Part shown: one piece after another, positions 46,605 through 56,185 of the stretch
How positions within the stretch are numbered: position 1 is the first letter of the stretch
Layout: every line of letters starts with the position of its first letter
Assembly: GCF_000746085.1 (NCBI RefSeq)
Contig: NZ_JQKO01000008.1
Coordinates: 163,046 to 227,045, forward strand
Length of the DNA: 64,000 bases
Direction of reading: 5' to 3'
Source of the DNA: Methylocapsa aurea
GTDB lineage: Bacteria > Pseudomonadota > Alphaproteobacteria > Rhizobiales > Beijerinckiaceae
Program-made: the position numbers and the translations under genes
Notes under the pieces: generated by a model
The model's database searches: none
What the model was told of the DNA's origin: nothing
The model's input: only the letters and a program-made list of their open reading frames with translations

Positions 46605-47299
46605 CAGGAGTAAAGCCTTTCATAGAGGTTTCGCAGAATGCCGGCGGTGACGCCCCAGATATGGCGCTCGCCAAAGGGCATCGCATAGAATTGCCGCATC
46701 CTGCCCTCGAATTCTCGCGTCTCGAGCGCATGATTGGCGGCGTCCATGAGAAACGCGAAAGGCGCCTCGAACGCATCCTCGACCTCTTCGCGATTGAGTT
46801 CGAGGGCGAGCGGAGGCGAGACCCTGGCCACCACGGGGATGATGCAAAAGCCAGTGCCGGTCAGATAGGGATCGAGATAGCCGAGCGGCGCGACGCAGCT
46901 GCTTTCAAGGCCGATTTCCTCATGCGCTTCCCGTAAAGCCGCCGCCACCGGGCTCTCGTCATGCGCCTCGATCTTGCCGCCGGGAAAAGCGATTTGGCCG
47001 GAATGAACCCGCAAGGCCGCTGCTCTTTGGGTCAGGAGAACCTTGACCTCGCCCGGGTAGGCGACCAATCCGACCAGCACGGCCGCCGCCCGCGCCTCCG
47101 CGGCGAGCGCGGCCAAAGCGGCGGGCTCCATCGACAGGTGATCGCCGCTTGGCGGACCCGATCTAAGCGCCAGGGACAAGCGTGTCCCGATATGGGTAAA
47201 AACGCTCGCCGGCGAAAAGCGGCTCTCAAGGGGCGGCGGGGCCTGCAATGTCGCTGTCGCTTTGTCCGTTTGATGCAATCTTTTCGGCAGCTTCGACAT
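46604..47299 (-). CDS. NUDIX hydrolase, CoA pyrophosphatase type
   Basis: Predicted to split CoA derivatives or related nucleotides. The Nudix box GGKIEAHDESPVAAALREAHEEIGL (given here by its ends: GGK at about 143, REAHEEIGL at about 159) is intact and is preceded by HSGQIAFPG, the NuCoA signature. The start is uncertain: the ATG at 47299 overlaps the upstream DUF1285 gene by 74 nt, while a TTG at about 47250 would overlap by some 25 nt. In either case translation is probably coupled. Confidence 0.85.
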   Translation of the reverse strand: MSKLPKRLHQTDKATATLQAPPPLESRFSPASVFTHIGTRLSLALRSGPPSGDHLSMEPAALAALAAEARAAAVLVGLVAYPGEVKVLLTQRAAALRVHSGQIAFPGGKIEAHDESPVAAALREAHEEIGLESSCVAPLGYLDPYLTGTGFCIIPVVARVSPPLALELNREEVEDAFEAPFAFLMDAANHALETREFEGRMRQFYAMPFGERHIWGVTAGILRNLYERLYS

Positions 47300-47924
47300 C
47301 CTCCGCAGGGGCGATTGGAAAAAACGCTCCGGCCGACGCCACGCCGAAAACGCGTGCGCCCTCATGCTCCCGGATTTCGGCGAGCGCAACGAGATCCAGC
47401 GCCAAGCCGCGCTTGACGAGCGCCCAAAGGCCGCCGCGCACGCGGATATAGGGCTTGATCCCATCCGCCTCGGCAGTTTCGAAACGCAGCGGATGCGCGC
47501 CATCCGCCGTGACCCAGTCGCCGACATTGGTGCGAAACCGCAAGATTTGCCTCAAGACTTGGTCCGCTGTCTCCTTTGCCGCCGTCATTTCAACGGCGAC
47601 GAATGGCGCGTCCTCGACCGTGACGCCAACCCGCTCGACAGGGGTGACAAGCACGTAGCGATCCGGATCCTTGCGCAGGATCGTCGAGAATAGCTTGACC
47701 AGCGCCGGCCGGCCGATGGGCGTTCCCTGGTAATGCCAGGAGCCGTCGCGCGCAATGCGCATGTCGATGTCGCCGCAAAAGGGCGGACTCCACTGCTCCA
47801 CCGGGGGCAAGGCCTTTTGCGATGGCTCGGTTGCCCCTTGCGATTGGATCGCGGCGGTCAAGTCTTGCAGGTTTTTGCCGAGATTTGGGCGCGCGCCGCC
47901 CGGCCTGGAGACATCGTCCGCCAT
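47226..47924 (-). CDS. DUF1285 family protein
   Basis: 232 residues. The core PPVEQWSPPFCGDIDMRIARDGSWHYQGTPIGRPALVKLFSTILRKD (shown by its start and key WYHY-like positions) and YVLVTPVERVGVTVEDAPF are typical of DUF1285. It is a soluble beta-rich protein of unknown role, the first gene of the cca operon, and divergent from moxR by 163 nt. Confidence 0.88.
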   Translation of the reverse strand: MADDVSRPGGARPNLGKNLQDLTAAIQSQGATEPSQKALPPVEQWSPPFCGDIDMRIARDGSWHYQGTPIGRPALVKLFSTILRKDPDRYVLVTPVERVGVTVEDAPFVAVEMTAAKETADQVLRQILRFRTNVGDWVTADGAHPLRFETAEADGIKPYIRVRGGLWALVKRGLALDLVALAEIREHEGARVFGVASAGAFFPIAPAEDVEAAEKIASNGQSDSDIAGPAAP

Positions 47925-48087
47925 ATTCTGCTCCCCAACGCCGTGCGATCATCAAAAATAAGTCATGCTGGAGCGATCTTGCAGGCATCCTGATCGACAT
48001 TGCGATTTTGATGGCTAATCTAATTCACAATGACGAAGCGAATGCGATTTGCCGCGTTTCCGGCGACGATGCAAAGGGCGAGAACAT

Positions 48088-49089
48088 ATGGCGGAAACAA
48101 TCACGGCTTCGTTCGAAGCCGCAATGGAGCGCAGCGCCGAGGCCGCGTTGGAGCGGATTGCGGCGGCGCGCGCCTCGATCGAACAGGTCATCTTCGGTCA
48201 GAGCGAAGTGGTCGAGCAGGCCCTGGTGACGCTTCTTTCGGGCGGGCATGGACTGCTCGTCGGCGTGCCTGGCCTCGCCAAGACCAAGCTCGTCGAGACC
48301 TTGGGCGTGGTGCTCGGCCTGAACGCGCGGCGCGTGCAGTTCACGCCGGATCTGATGCCCGCCGATATTCTCGGCTCGGAGGTTCTGGAGGAGGCCGCCG
48401 ACCGGCGCCGCAGCTTCCGCTTCGTCCAAGGCCCGATCTTCACGCAATTGCTGATGGCCGACGAGATCAATCGGGCGAGCCCGCGGACTCAATCGGCGCT
48501 GCTTCAGGCGATGCAGGAATATCATGTTTCGGTCGCCGGGGAGCGGCATGACCTGCCGCGGCCGTTTCATGTCCTCGCGACGCAGAACCCGCTCGAACAG
48601 GAGGGCACCTATCCTCTGCCGGAGGCCCAGCTCGATCGCTTTCTCATGCAGATCGATGTCGGCTATCCAGATCGCGCGGCCGAGCGCCGGATTCTCATCG
48701 AAACCACCGGCGACGTCCAGGCCGAGGCTAAACGCGCGATCAGCGCGGACGAACTCATGGCGACGCAGCGCCTCGTGCGCCGGCTGCCGATCGGCGAAAG
48801 CGTCGTCGAAGCCATCCTCGACGTCGTCCGTTCGGCCCGTCCGGGCGAAGGCGATCCTTCGGTCACCCAGCACATCGCCTGGGGGCCGGGCCCGCGCGCT
48901 GCGCAAGCCCTGATGCTGGCGACCCGCGCCCGCGCTCTTTTGAGCGGCCGGCTGTCGCCGTCGATCGACGATGTCGCGGCGCTTGCCGTTCCCGTCCTGA
49001 AACATCGCATGGCGCTGACCTTTTCCGCCCGCGCCGAGGGCGCGACGGTCAGCGCTCTCGTGACCATGTTGACCGAGCGGCTCGGCTGA
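48088..49089 (+). CDS. MoxR-type AAA+ ATPase
   Basis: 333-residue chaperone-like ATPase. Walker A GVPGLAKTK, Walker B LLMADEINRASPRTQSALLQAMQE, sensor 1 ATQNPLEQEGTYPLPEAQLDRF are all present. The start at 48088 gives the usual N-terminus. MoxR proteins activate metal-containing or surface complexes together with DUF58/VWA proteins; DUF58 follows 2 nt downstream. Confidence 0.93.
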   Translation: MAETITASFEAAMERSAEAALERIAAARASIEQVIFGQSEVVEQALVTLLSGGHGLLVGVPGLAKTKLVETLGVVLGLNARRVQFTPDLMPADILGSEVLEEAADRRRSFRFVQGPIFTQLLMADEINRASPRTQSALLQAMQEYHVSVAGERHDLPRPFHVLATQNPLEQEGTYPLPEAQLDRFLMQIDVGYPDRAAERRILIETTGDVQAEAKRAISADELMATQRLVRRLPIGESVVEAILDVVRSARPGEGDPSVTQHIAWGPGPRAAQALMLATRARALLSGRLSPSIDDVAALAVPVLKHRMALTFSARAEGATVSALVTMLTERLG

Positions 49090-49091
49090 CC

Positions 49092-50018
49092 ATGGCTGAG
49101 GTCCGGCTTCTCGACAAAAATGAAAGCCGCGTCGGTCCCCGCCATCAGGATGATGCGCTCCTGCTCGCGCGGCGTTTCCCGCGCCTGCTCGTCGCCGCGC
49201 GCGAGGTCTCCTTGAGCGTCATGCATGGCGTGCATGGGCGAAGGCGCGCCGGCCATGGCGAGACCTTCTGGCAATTTCGTCCCTTTGTCGCGGGCGAGGC
49301 TTTGAACCGGATCGACTGGCGCCGCTCGGCCAGGGACGACCGCTACTATGTGCGCGAACGCGAATGGGAAGCGGCGCATACGGTGATGATCTGGATCGAT
49401 CGCTCCGCCTCCATGCGCTTTGCATCGAAGCTGGCGCTGCAGCCGAAGATCGATCGCGCGCTTGTCCTTGGCCTCGCCGCCGCCGATCTTCTGATCCGGG
49501 GCGGCGAACGCGTCGGTCTTCTGGGATTGACGCGCGCCCTTGCGGTCAGAAATATCGTCGAGCGTTTCGGCGAGGTCTTGCTGGCCGACGAACAAGCCGA
49601 AGGCTTCGCCCCGGCCGAACTTCCGCCAAACGAGAGTTTGACGCGCAACACGCAGGTGGTTTTGATCGGCGACTTCCTCAGCGACGCCGGCGAGATCGCG
49701 ACGATGATCGAGAGCGTGAGCGCGCGCGGCGCCCGCGGCCATCTCGTCATGATCGCGGACCCTGTCGAAGAGACCTTTCCGTTTTCCGGCCATATCGAAT
49801 TCATCGATTCCGATTCGCCGGCGCGATTGCGCGTCGGGCGGGCCGAAACATTCCGCGACGATTATATTTTGCGCCTCGGCGCGCATCGCGATCGGATCGA
49901 CGCCGCGACGCGTTCGCGCGGATGGACCCGCATGCTGCATCGGACTGACCGGCCGGCCTCCGAGGCCCTACTGGCCTTGCGGATGCAGCTCGAAGGCAAT
50001 CTCGAGATGGGCAGTTGA
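49092..50018 (+). CDS. DUF58 domain protein
   Basis: 308-residue protein. GHGETFWQFRPFVAGEALNRIDWRRSARDDRYYVRERE (key part: IDWRRSAR) is the DUF58 signature, followed by a degenerate VWA-like fold with the metal-site-like WIDRSASM. It lies between moxR and the DUF4159 gene with 2-nt spacing and overlapping ends, so it is in one operon. Likely acts with MoxR on an envelope target. Confidence 0.92.
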   Translation: MAEVRLLDKNESRVGPRHQDDALLLARRFPRLLVAAREVSLSVMHGVHGRRRAGHGETFWQFRPFVAGEALNRIDWRRSARDDRYYVREREWEAAHTVMIWIDRSASMRFASKLALQPKIDRALVLGLAAADLLIRGGERVGLLGLTRALAVRNIVERFGEVLLADEQAEGFAPAELPPNESLTRNTQVVLIGDFLSDAGEIATMIESVSARGARGHLVMIADPVEETFPFSGHIEFIDSDSPARLRVGRAETFRDDYILRLGAHRDRIDAATRSRGWTRMLHRTDRPASEALLALRMQLEGNLEMGS

Positions 50019-52816
50019 TGGTGTTCGGCCTGCCGCTCGCATTCACCGTTCCCCTGGCGCTCGGCGCGCTCGCCGGCCTGCCGCTGCTCTATTTCTTGCT
50101 GCGCATCGCGCCGCCGCGCCCAAGCCCGGCGCCGTTTCCACCGCTGCGGCTTTTTCTCGATCTTCGCCCGAGGGATGAAACGCCGCTTCGCACGCCCTGG
50201 CCGCTTCTCCTTTTGCGTCTGGCGATCGCCGCCTGCATCATTCTGGCCATGGCCGGACCGGTTTGGAATCCGCTGCCGGCGAGCGAAGCCGGGCAGGGGC
50301 CTTTGCTGATCGTCCTGGACGATGGCTGGCCCGCGGCGCCGACCTGGGACCGCAGGATCAAGGCCGTTACCCAACGGATCGAGGCGGCGGCGAGAGGATC
50401 GCGGCCGGTCGCCATCATGGCGACCTCTGAGGCGGGCCGCGACATTGGCCCGGTCGAGCCCGCCAAGGCGCTGGAGCGGGCGCGGGCGCTGAAACCTGCG
50501 CCCTTCGTCGCGGACCGGCTCCCGCTCGTCTCGGCAATCGAGCGATTTGTCGCCGCTCATCCCAAAACCTCGATTGTCTGGGTGGCCGACGGCGTCGAGC
50601 GCGGCCACGCGCGGGACTTTGCCGATAAGTTGAAAGCCCTTCCCGCGGAACTCTCCCTAGTCATCGACCCCAATCCGGTCTTGGGGCTGGCGGGGCCGCA
50701 AAATCTGGCCGGCGGCCTGGAGCTTCGGGTCCTGCGCTCAGCCCTTCACGGAGGCGGGCGGGGCGTCGTCCGGGCGCTCGATCTCAAGGGGCTCGCCATC
50801 GCCGCCGCGCCCTTCGATTTCGCCGGCATGAACGAGACGAAAGCCCGCTTTGAGATGCCGGTTGAGCTCCGCAACGACGTCGCCCTGCTCGAAATCGAAG
50901 AGGAGCATTCTGCGGCGGCGGTTTCGCTTCTCGACGAACGCTGGCGCCGCCGCCGCATCGGCCTCGTCAGCGGCGAGTCCGTCGACGTGTCGCAGCCGCT
51001 GTTGGCGCCCAATTATTACCTCACAAAGGCGCTGGCGCCCTTCGCCGACGTGCGCGAAGCGCGGCCGGGAGCCGTCGATCCCGTGCGCTCCCTGCTCGAG
51101 GATCGTCCGGCGATCATGATCCTGGCGGATGTCGGGACCGTCGCCGGACCCGCGCATGACGAGCTTCGACGCTTCGTTGAGGACGGCGGCGTCCTATTGC
51201 GCTTTGCCGGAACCCGACTCGCCGGCGCTTCGGACGATCTCGTTCCAGTCCGGCTGCGGCGCGGCGGGCGCGTTCTTGGCGGCTCGATGTCCTGGGACAC
51301 GCCAAAGATGCTTGCGCCTTTCGAGCGGCAAAGCCCATTTTTCGGCCTGCCGGTTCCGGCCGAAGTGACGATCACGCGTCAGGTTCTGGCGGAGCCAGAC
51401 CCCGGCCTCCCTGGCAAGACTTTTGCGCAATTGTCGGATGGGACGCCGCTCGTGACAGGGACGCGGATAGGCAAGGGAATGAGCATATTGTTCCATGTAA
51501 CGGCCGATACGACCTGGTCCAATCTGCCGCTATCGGGGTTATTCGTCGATATGTTGCGCAAGATCGTCGCCTTGTCGGGCGATGCCGCGAAGGAGGCCAT
51601 CGCCGGATCGGGCGCTGCAGCCGAGGCGGACCAGGCCAGCATGGTTCAACCGGCGCGGACCCTCGACGGCTTTGGCGTTCTTGGCCCACCGCCGTCCAAC
51701 GCCAAGCCGGTTCCCGCCGGCTTCGAAGGCATGGCCGACGCCGACCACCCGCCGGGACTCTATGGTCCGCCTAACGCCCTTCTCGCCGTCAACGCATTGG
51801 GTCCGCGAGAAACCATCGAGGCGGCCGATTTTTCCGATCTTGGCGTGACCGCCGAGCCTTTGCGCGAGGCGGATCCGATCGATCTGAAGCCCTGGCTGAT
51901 CGCCGCCGCCTTCTTGTTGTTTGGCGCCGACGCCCTGGCCGCGCTATGGCTTTCCGGCGGCCTTCGCCCTCAAGCGCGCGCGGCGGCGGGCCTTGCGCTT
52001 CTTATTCTTGCGTGCGGCGTTTTCGCGGCGCCGGTGCGGGTCGCGGCGGAGCCGGCCCCGCTTCTGTCCCAGCGCGACCTCGAGGCGGCGCTCACGACGC
52101 AACTCGCCTTTGTGGCGAGCGGCGACGCCAAGGTCGACGAAGCGAGCCGGCAGGGCCTCGCCAGTCTGTCGCGCGTGCTGGCGCAGCGCACTTCTCTGAC
52201 GCCCGGGGATCCGGTCGGCGTCGATCCGGCCCGCGATGAGCTAAGCTTTTATCCGCTTGTATATTGGCCGATCGTCGCAACGAAGGCGCAACCGCCGCAG
52301 GCGACGGTCGCCAAAATCAGCGCCTTCATGAAGCAAGGCGGCACGATCATTTTCGATACGCGAGACGCCCTCGCCATGCGCCCGGGCGGTCCGCCGACGC
52401 CGGAGGCAAGATGGCTGCGGCAATTGCTCGATGGCGTCGATGTGCCAGAACTGGAGCCTGTTCCCGCCGATCATGTCGTGACGAAAACCTTCTATCTCCT
52501 CGATGGATTCATCGGCCGCTATACGATCGGCGCGACTTGGATCGAGGCGTTGCCGCCGCCGCCCTCCGACGCCGACGCGCGTCCGGCGCGCTCGGGGGAC
52601 AGCGTTTCGCCGATCATCATAACGTCCAACGATCTCGCCGCCGGTTGGGCGAGCGACCCTGATGGCGAAAGTCTCTATTCTTTGACGCCGGGCGGGCGCC
52701 GGCAACATGAACTCGCGCTTCGCGGCGGGGTCAATCTGGTCATGTACACTTTGACTGGCAATTACAAATCGGATCAGGTCCATGTCCGCGATCTTTTGGA
52801 CCGGCTCGCCCATTAA
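50018..52816 (+). CDS. DUF4159 domain membrane protein with BatA-like N-terminus
   Basis: 932-residue inner-membrane protein. N-terminal helices (LPLAFTVPLALGALAGLPLLYFLLRI and LLLRLAIAACIILAMAGPVW) enclose the aerotolerance-type BatA start. A large periplasmic VWA/glutamine-amidotransferase-like region, a third helix near 625-645 and a fourth near 655-672 follow. The C-terminal DUF4159 domain (LSFYPLVYWPIVA... LLDGFIGRYTIGATWIEA) completes it. The ATG at 50018 overlaps the DUF58 stop (TGATG). The VWA/DUF7408-type gene that often follows in other genomes is absent; a convergent T2SS operon comes next. Confidence 0.88.
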   Translation: MVFGLPLAFTVPLALGALAGLPLLYFLLRIAPPRPSPAPFPPLRLFLDLRPRDETPLRTPWPLLLLRLAIAACIILAMAGPVWNPLPASEAGQGPLLIVLDDGWPAAPTWDRRIKAVTQRIEAAARGSRPVAIMATSEAGRDIGPVEPAKALERARALKPAPFVADRLPLVSAIERFVAAHPKTSIVWVADGVERGHARDFADKLKALPAELSLVIDPNPVLGLAGPQNLAGGLELRVLRSALHGGGRGVVRALDLKGLAIAAAPFDFAGMNETKARFEMPVELRNDVALLEIEEEHSAAAVSLLDERWRRRRIGLVSGESVDVSQPLLAPNYYLTKALAPFADVREARPGAVDPVRSLLEDRPAIMILADVGTVAGPAHDELRRFVEDGGVLLRFAGTRLAGASDDLVPVRLRRGGRVLGGSMSWDTPKMLAPFERQSPFFGLPVPAEVTITRQVLAEPDPGLPGKTFAQLSDGTPLVTGTRIGKGMSILFHVTADTTWSNLPLSGLFVDMLRKIVALSGDAAKEAIAGSGAAAEADQASMVQPARTLDGFGVLGPPPSNAKPVPAGFEGMADADHPPGLYGPPNALLAVNALGPRETIEAADFSDLGVTAEPLREADPIDLKPWLIAAAFLLFGADALAALWLSGGLRPQARAAAGLALLILACGVFAAPVRVAAEPAPLLSQRDLEAALTTQLAFVASGDAKVDEASRQGLASLSRVLAQRTSLTPGDPVGVDPARDELSFYPLVYWPIVATKAQPPQATVAKISAFMKQGGTIIFDTRDALAMRPGGPPTPEARWLRQLLDGVDVPELEPVPADHVVTKTFYLLDGFIGRYTIGATWIEALPPPPSDADARPARSGDSVSPIIITSNDLAAGWASDPDGESLYSLTPGGRRQHELALRGGVNLVMYTLTGNYKSDQVHVRDLLDRLAH

Positions 52817-52870
52817 GGAGTCGCCGGGGTCCGCGCGTTCTCAGCATCTTTCTGTTTCAACGCGTGATCG

Positions 52871-53461
52871 CTACTTGCCGTCCATTCCGGGCGGCGGCTG
52901 GAAACCGAGCGCGGGGATCGCTGGCTCCAGGTTGGGCGCTGGGAGCGCCAGGGTGACTTGCTGACGATTCTTTTCGAGCGTTGTCGTCCGCGCGTCCACC
53001 GAGCGAAGAACCCATCCGGCCTCGGCTTCGCCAACATGGAGACGGACGACCGAATTGGCGGCCTGGTCCATAAAAATGGCTTCAGGGTCGGTCTCGCCCA
53101 TGATCGTCCCGATGAGGGTGAAAACCGGACGCTCCGCCTCCCTTTGGGCGATGATCGGCGGCGGCGGCGGTTCGACTTCCGGCTCCGGCGCGACGGCTTG
53201 CGCCGGACGCCTGGAGGGTGAGAAGATCGGCCGTTCCTGCGTGACGGACAGTAGGGCGAGGGGAATGCCCCAAAGCGGATTGCCGTCTGAAGCCGCCTCC
53301 TGCCCTGCAATGTCCTTGGCGGCGATTGGCGGACGCCCCGGATCCGCGCCAATTAGGCGAGCGTCGCTTTCCTGAAGGCTCACGCCGATCACCGCCTGGG
53401 CGTTGGCCCCGTTCGAAGCGAGCAGGGCCGCTAATGTGATGCAAGCCGAAATCCGAATCAT
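52871..53461 (-). CDS. gspN: Type II secretion GspN/GspC-like protein
   Basis: 196 residues. Signal-anchor-like N-terminus (MIRISACITLAALLASNGANAQA), then PLWGIPLALLSVTQERPIFSPSRRP, a signature of the short GspN/GspC-like proteins in alphaproteobacterial T2SS loci, followed by an HR-like domain (FTLIGTIMGETDPEAIFMDQ... VRLHVGEAEAGWVL). It would link the inner-membrane platform to the secretin. Overlaps gspM by 4 nt; last gene of the operon. No separate gspC is present, so it may serve that role. Confidence 0.8.
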   Translation of the reverse strand: MIRISACITLAALLASNGANAQAVIGVSLQESDARLIGADPGRPPIAAKDIAGQEAASDGNPLWGIPLALLSVTQERPIFSPSRRPAQAVAPEPEVEPPPPPIIAQREAERPVFTLIGTIMGETDPEAIFMDQAANSVVRLHVGEAEAGWVLRSVDARTTTLEKNRQQVTLALPAPNLEPAIPALGFQPPPGMDGK

Positions 53462-54057
53462 TTTGTCACCTGCCATTGACCGGACACGTCGATCTGAACG
53501 CGCATCTTTCCGCCTGCGGTTCCGCTTAAGCCATCCGCGCCGCCGCCGCCCTCGGAGCCGGACTGGGGCGCCTGCACTACGAGCTGATCGACGAAGAGGA
53601 AAGGCATGCCAGCCTCGAGATCGTAGAGCAACTGCTGGAGGACGGTCTGATCGATTTCGCAATTTGCCGAAAGGCTAACGTAGCCCTCCTTGGATAATGT
53701 TCCCTGAAGCTCAATTTGTGAAGACAATACATTGCCGCCGACCGCATTGACCGCAGCCACGACCCGCTGCTGGAGCGCGGCGCCCGCCACGGTCACGGTC
53801 GGGCCCTCCAGAAACGGCGAACCGGCGGCGCCCGGTCCGGAACCGGCGGCCTGTGCGGTGGGTTTGCGGCCTTCGAGCCGGTCGAGCAGATCGGTGGCGG
53901 CCGCGTATTCGGCATAGTCGCTGGCGAGTCCGGCAAGCGCAAGCCAGGCGATAATGATCAAACCAGTCAGGGATGCGACATAGCCCAGCAGCGGGAGCGC
54001 GTGCGAGCGCGTGAACAGGCTTCGGATCGGATGGGGGGAGAGCGCGCGCGCGGTCAT
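53458..54057 (-). CDS. gspM: Type II secretion system protein M
   Basis: 199 residues: cytosolic N-terminus, one membrane helix at about 21-45 (LPLLGYVASLTGLIIIAWLALAG), a short coiled region and a PilO-like ferredoxin fold (VNAVGGNVLSSQIELQG, LLYDLEAGMPFLFVDQLVVQAP). The GspMb-type sequence is typical of this group. Overlaps gspL and gspN by 4 nt each. Inner-membrane platform component. Confidence 0.88.
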   Translation of the reverse strand: MTARALSPHPIRSLFTRSHALPLLGYVASLTGLIIIAWLALAGLASDYAEYAAATDLLDRLEGRKPTAQAAGSGPGAAGSPFLEGPTVTVAGAALQQRVVAAVNAVGGNVLSSQIELQGTLSKEGYVSLSANCEIDQTVLQQLLYDLEAGMPFLFVDQLVVQAPQSGSEGGGGADGLSGTAGGKMRVQIDVSGQWQVTK

Positions 54058-55130
54058 AGGCTTGGCTTATAAACTGGCTCGATGTGAACTTCGATGTAAA
54101 AATGTTCGCCGGCCTCGGACGGCGATCGCGTGGTTGGAGCGTAAAAAGTGGCGCTGGTGAAATGCGAGGTTTGTTCGATGAGGCGGATCAGCGATGGGGC
54201 GTCGCGCGTGAGGCCGACGATTTGCATTTTGTCGCCAAGAATTCGGAGTTCGCTGAGATAAGTGTCGTCCGGCAAGATCCGCGACAAGGCCTCGATGACG
54301 ATGACCGGGGAGGGCGTCTCGCGCTTGCGGCGCTCCAAAGCGCGCGCCGCCGCGCTCGACCAGTCTTGTCCGGGTTGGATCGCGGCTCGGCGCGCGGCGA
54401 TCCGCCGGGTCAGGTCTTCTCGTTGCGCTTGGAGGTTGTCCCCTAAGATCGTGCCGACAGTGAGCGAGGCGCCGGCAAGCGCGCCCGCGCCGGCGAGCAA
54501 ACCGATCAGAGCGCGGCGGACGCGCGGCGCCTCGACCTTGTCCCGGATCCTCTGCTCGAACACCTTGATCGCCGCGACTTCAGCCGTTTCATTTTGGGGG
54601 GCGGCCAAAACAGTGAGCGCATCGACGCCGAGGCTTGAAATCGCATTCGCAAACGGCGCGATAAGGCCTCGCGCGGTCGCCGCGATGATGACCACCATCC
54701 GCTCGCTGGAGCCCTCCTCCGGAGGCGTCCAGCCAAACGCTGCATCCGCCGCGCTCCACGGCGTCAGGCGGTCGATCTGGGCGCGGACGATGCCATCGAG
54801 AAAATCGGTCGCGCGGCGCGGCAGTTCGAGCGGCCGGTACATGAATCGTTTGGATTGCAGCACGAGTTCGACTTCGGCGCCGCGCAGGATCTCAGCCAAT
54901 TTCGGCGAGACTGCGGGATCGATCCGTCCCTCGACAATGGCGAATGGCGCGATCGCCATATCGGGGGGGAGCTTCTGCGCTGTTCCTTCCAGGACGAAAA
55001 GACCGTCCTTTCCCTCGACGAACCGCAGGTGGCGAGTCGCGCGGAACGAGTCCCAAGCCGAAAGAATGGTCGTCGCGACCCGATCGATCCAGCGGGAAAA
55101 GGCTTCGGCGATATCGCGGAAGGAGTTCAT
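54054..55130 (-). CDS. gspL: Type II secretion system protein L (PilN-like)
   Basis: 358 residues. A cytosolic domain to about residue 200 resembles the actin-like part of GspL/PilM, though shortened. A membrane helix lies at about 205-227 (ALIGLLAGAGALAGASLTVG), followed by a periplasmic PilN domain (RKRETPSPVIVIEALSRILPDDTYLSELRI). It couples GspE to GspM. Overlap of 4 nt with gspM; gspK ends 24 nt upstream. Confidence 0.85.
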   Translation of the reverse strand: MNSFRDIAEAFSRWIDRVATTILSAWDSFRATRHLRFVEGKDGLFVLEGTAQKLPPDMAIAPFAIVEGRIDPAVSPKLAEILRGAEVELVLQSKRFMYRPLELPRRATDFLDGIVRAQIDRLTPWSAADAAFGWTPPEEGSSERMVVIIAATARGLIAPFANAISSLGVDALTVLAAPQNETAEVAAIKVFEQRIRDKVEAPRVRRALIGLLAGAGALAGASLTVGTILGDNLQAQREDLTRRIAARRAAIQPGQDWSSAAARALERRKRETPSPVIVIEALSRILPDDTYLSELRILGDKMQIVGLTRDAPSLIRLIEQTSHFTSATFYAPTTRSPSEAGEHFYIEVHIEPVYKPSL

Positions 55131-55154
55131 TGCATCTCCATTCTGGGTCGGGGC

Positions 55155-56147
55155 TCAGACCGGGCCATCGAAATCGTCGCGCCACGACAAGATGCGATAA
55201 GGCTCGGCTCCGCCATCCATAATGAGAATGACGACATCGGCTTGCACAAGCCGGCCGGTTTCGAAAGCGACTTGGATGATGGCCCGCGCCGCATTTGCGC
55301 CTTCTGACGAAACGCTGGTGCGGGATTGACCAAGCAGAGGGATGACCGCCTTTGGATTTCGAGGATCGCGCTGTTGGAGAATCGCCGCGGCTATGTCGGC
55401 GGTCATGAAGGGCAGCGACGCGACGACTTCGGGAGCCGCCTCGTTGACGTCGATTTCCGGCTTGCCATTGAAAATCGTTACAAAGGGGAGCGCGCGCTCG
55501 GCAAGCGCCGGCGGCATTCCCAACACGAGCTTCAATTCAGCGACATTCTGAAACGGGGCCTGGCGCGGCGCATAATCCAAGCGGGCGGTCCGATACCGGT
55601 CGGCTTCTTCGTTCTGGCCGGTGAGCTCGCTCTTTTTGCGCCAGCCGATGATGCGCTCCGCGATAAAATCGGCGTCGTCCTTCTTGGCGCCGAGGGTCGC
55701 GAACAGCCCGGAAAGCATCGGCTTGGGCGCCAGGTTGAGATCGATCCGCGCCGCTTCCGTGCGAAACGCGACGCCGACCTGCGAACGGCCAAGTTGGAAT
55801 CTGAAGGCGCCCGATGTCGGACGCGACTTTTCATCCGGCGCCGCCAGTCGAAAGGCGGTGAGTTCGAGCCCGGCGTAGACCAAGGCCTCGACCTGAACTC
55901 TGTCATTGTTGACGCGCGCCGCGATCGCCGTATTGGCGACATAAGTCGCATAGACGCCGACGAGCGTCGCCAGCGCGGCGAGAATCCACAGCACCGCGAC
56001 GATGATGAAACCATTCGAATCCCGCGTGGGCGGCATTGCATCCGCATCTGCTGCGTCTTGGTGCATTGCTTGAACGCATATCTCCTGCCGCTGCGCCCAA
56101 AGCAGCTTCGCGATTGGCCGAGCGAATGTCCGGTTGAAGGCAAACAT
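55155..56147 (-). CDS. gspK: Type II secretion minor pseudopilin K
   Basis: Large minor pseudopilin that caps the pseudopilus. The prepilin-like segment NGFIIVAVLWILAALATLVGVYATYV lacks Glu at +5, as usual for GspK, and the long alpha domain and NVNEAAPEVVASLPFMTADIAAAI-like region (DVNEAAPEVVAS) are present. The start is uncertain: the outermost ATG (56147) gives 330 residues, while ATGs at 56066 and 56036 would give leaders of 19 and 9 residues, more normal for a prepilin. None has a good ribosome site. Confidence 0.85.
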   Translation of the reverse strand: MFAFNRTFARPIAKLLWAQRQEICVQAMHQDAADADAMPPTRDSNGFIIVAVLWILAALATLVGVYATYVANTAIAARVNNDRVQVEALVYAGLELTAFRLAAPDEKSRPTSGAFRFQLGRSQVGVAFRTEAARIDLNLAPKPMLSGLFATLGAKKDDADFIAERIIGWRKKSELTGQNEEADRYRTARLDYAPRQAPFQNVAELKLVLGMPPALAERALPFVTIFNGKPEIDVNEAAPEVVASLPFMTADIAAAILQQRDPRNPKAVIPLLGQSRTSVSSEGANAARAIIQVAFETGRLVQADVVILIMDGGAEPYRILSWRDDFDGPV

Positions 56148-56185
56148 CGGTTCTCTTGCGTCTCGTGGAAGCAGGTTCCTATGAA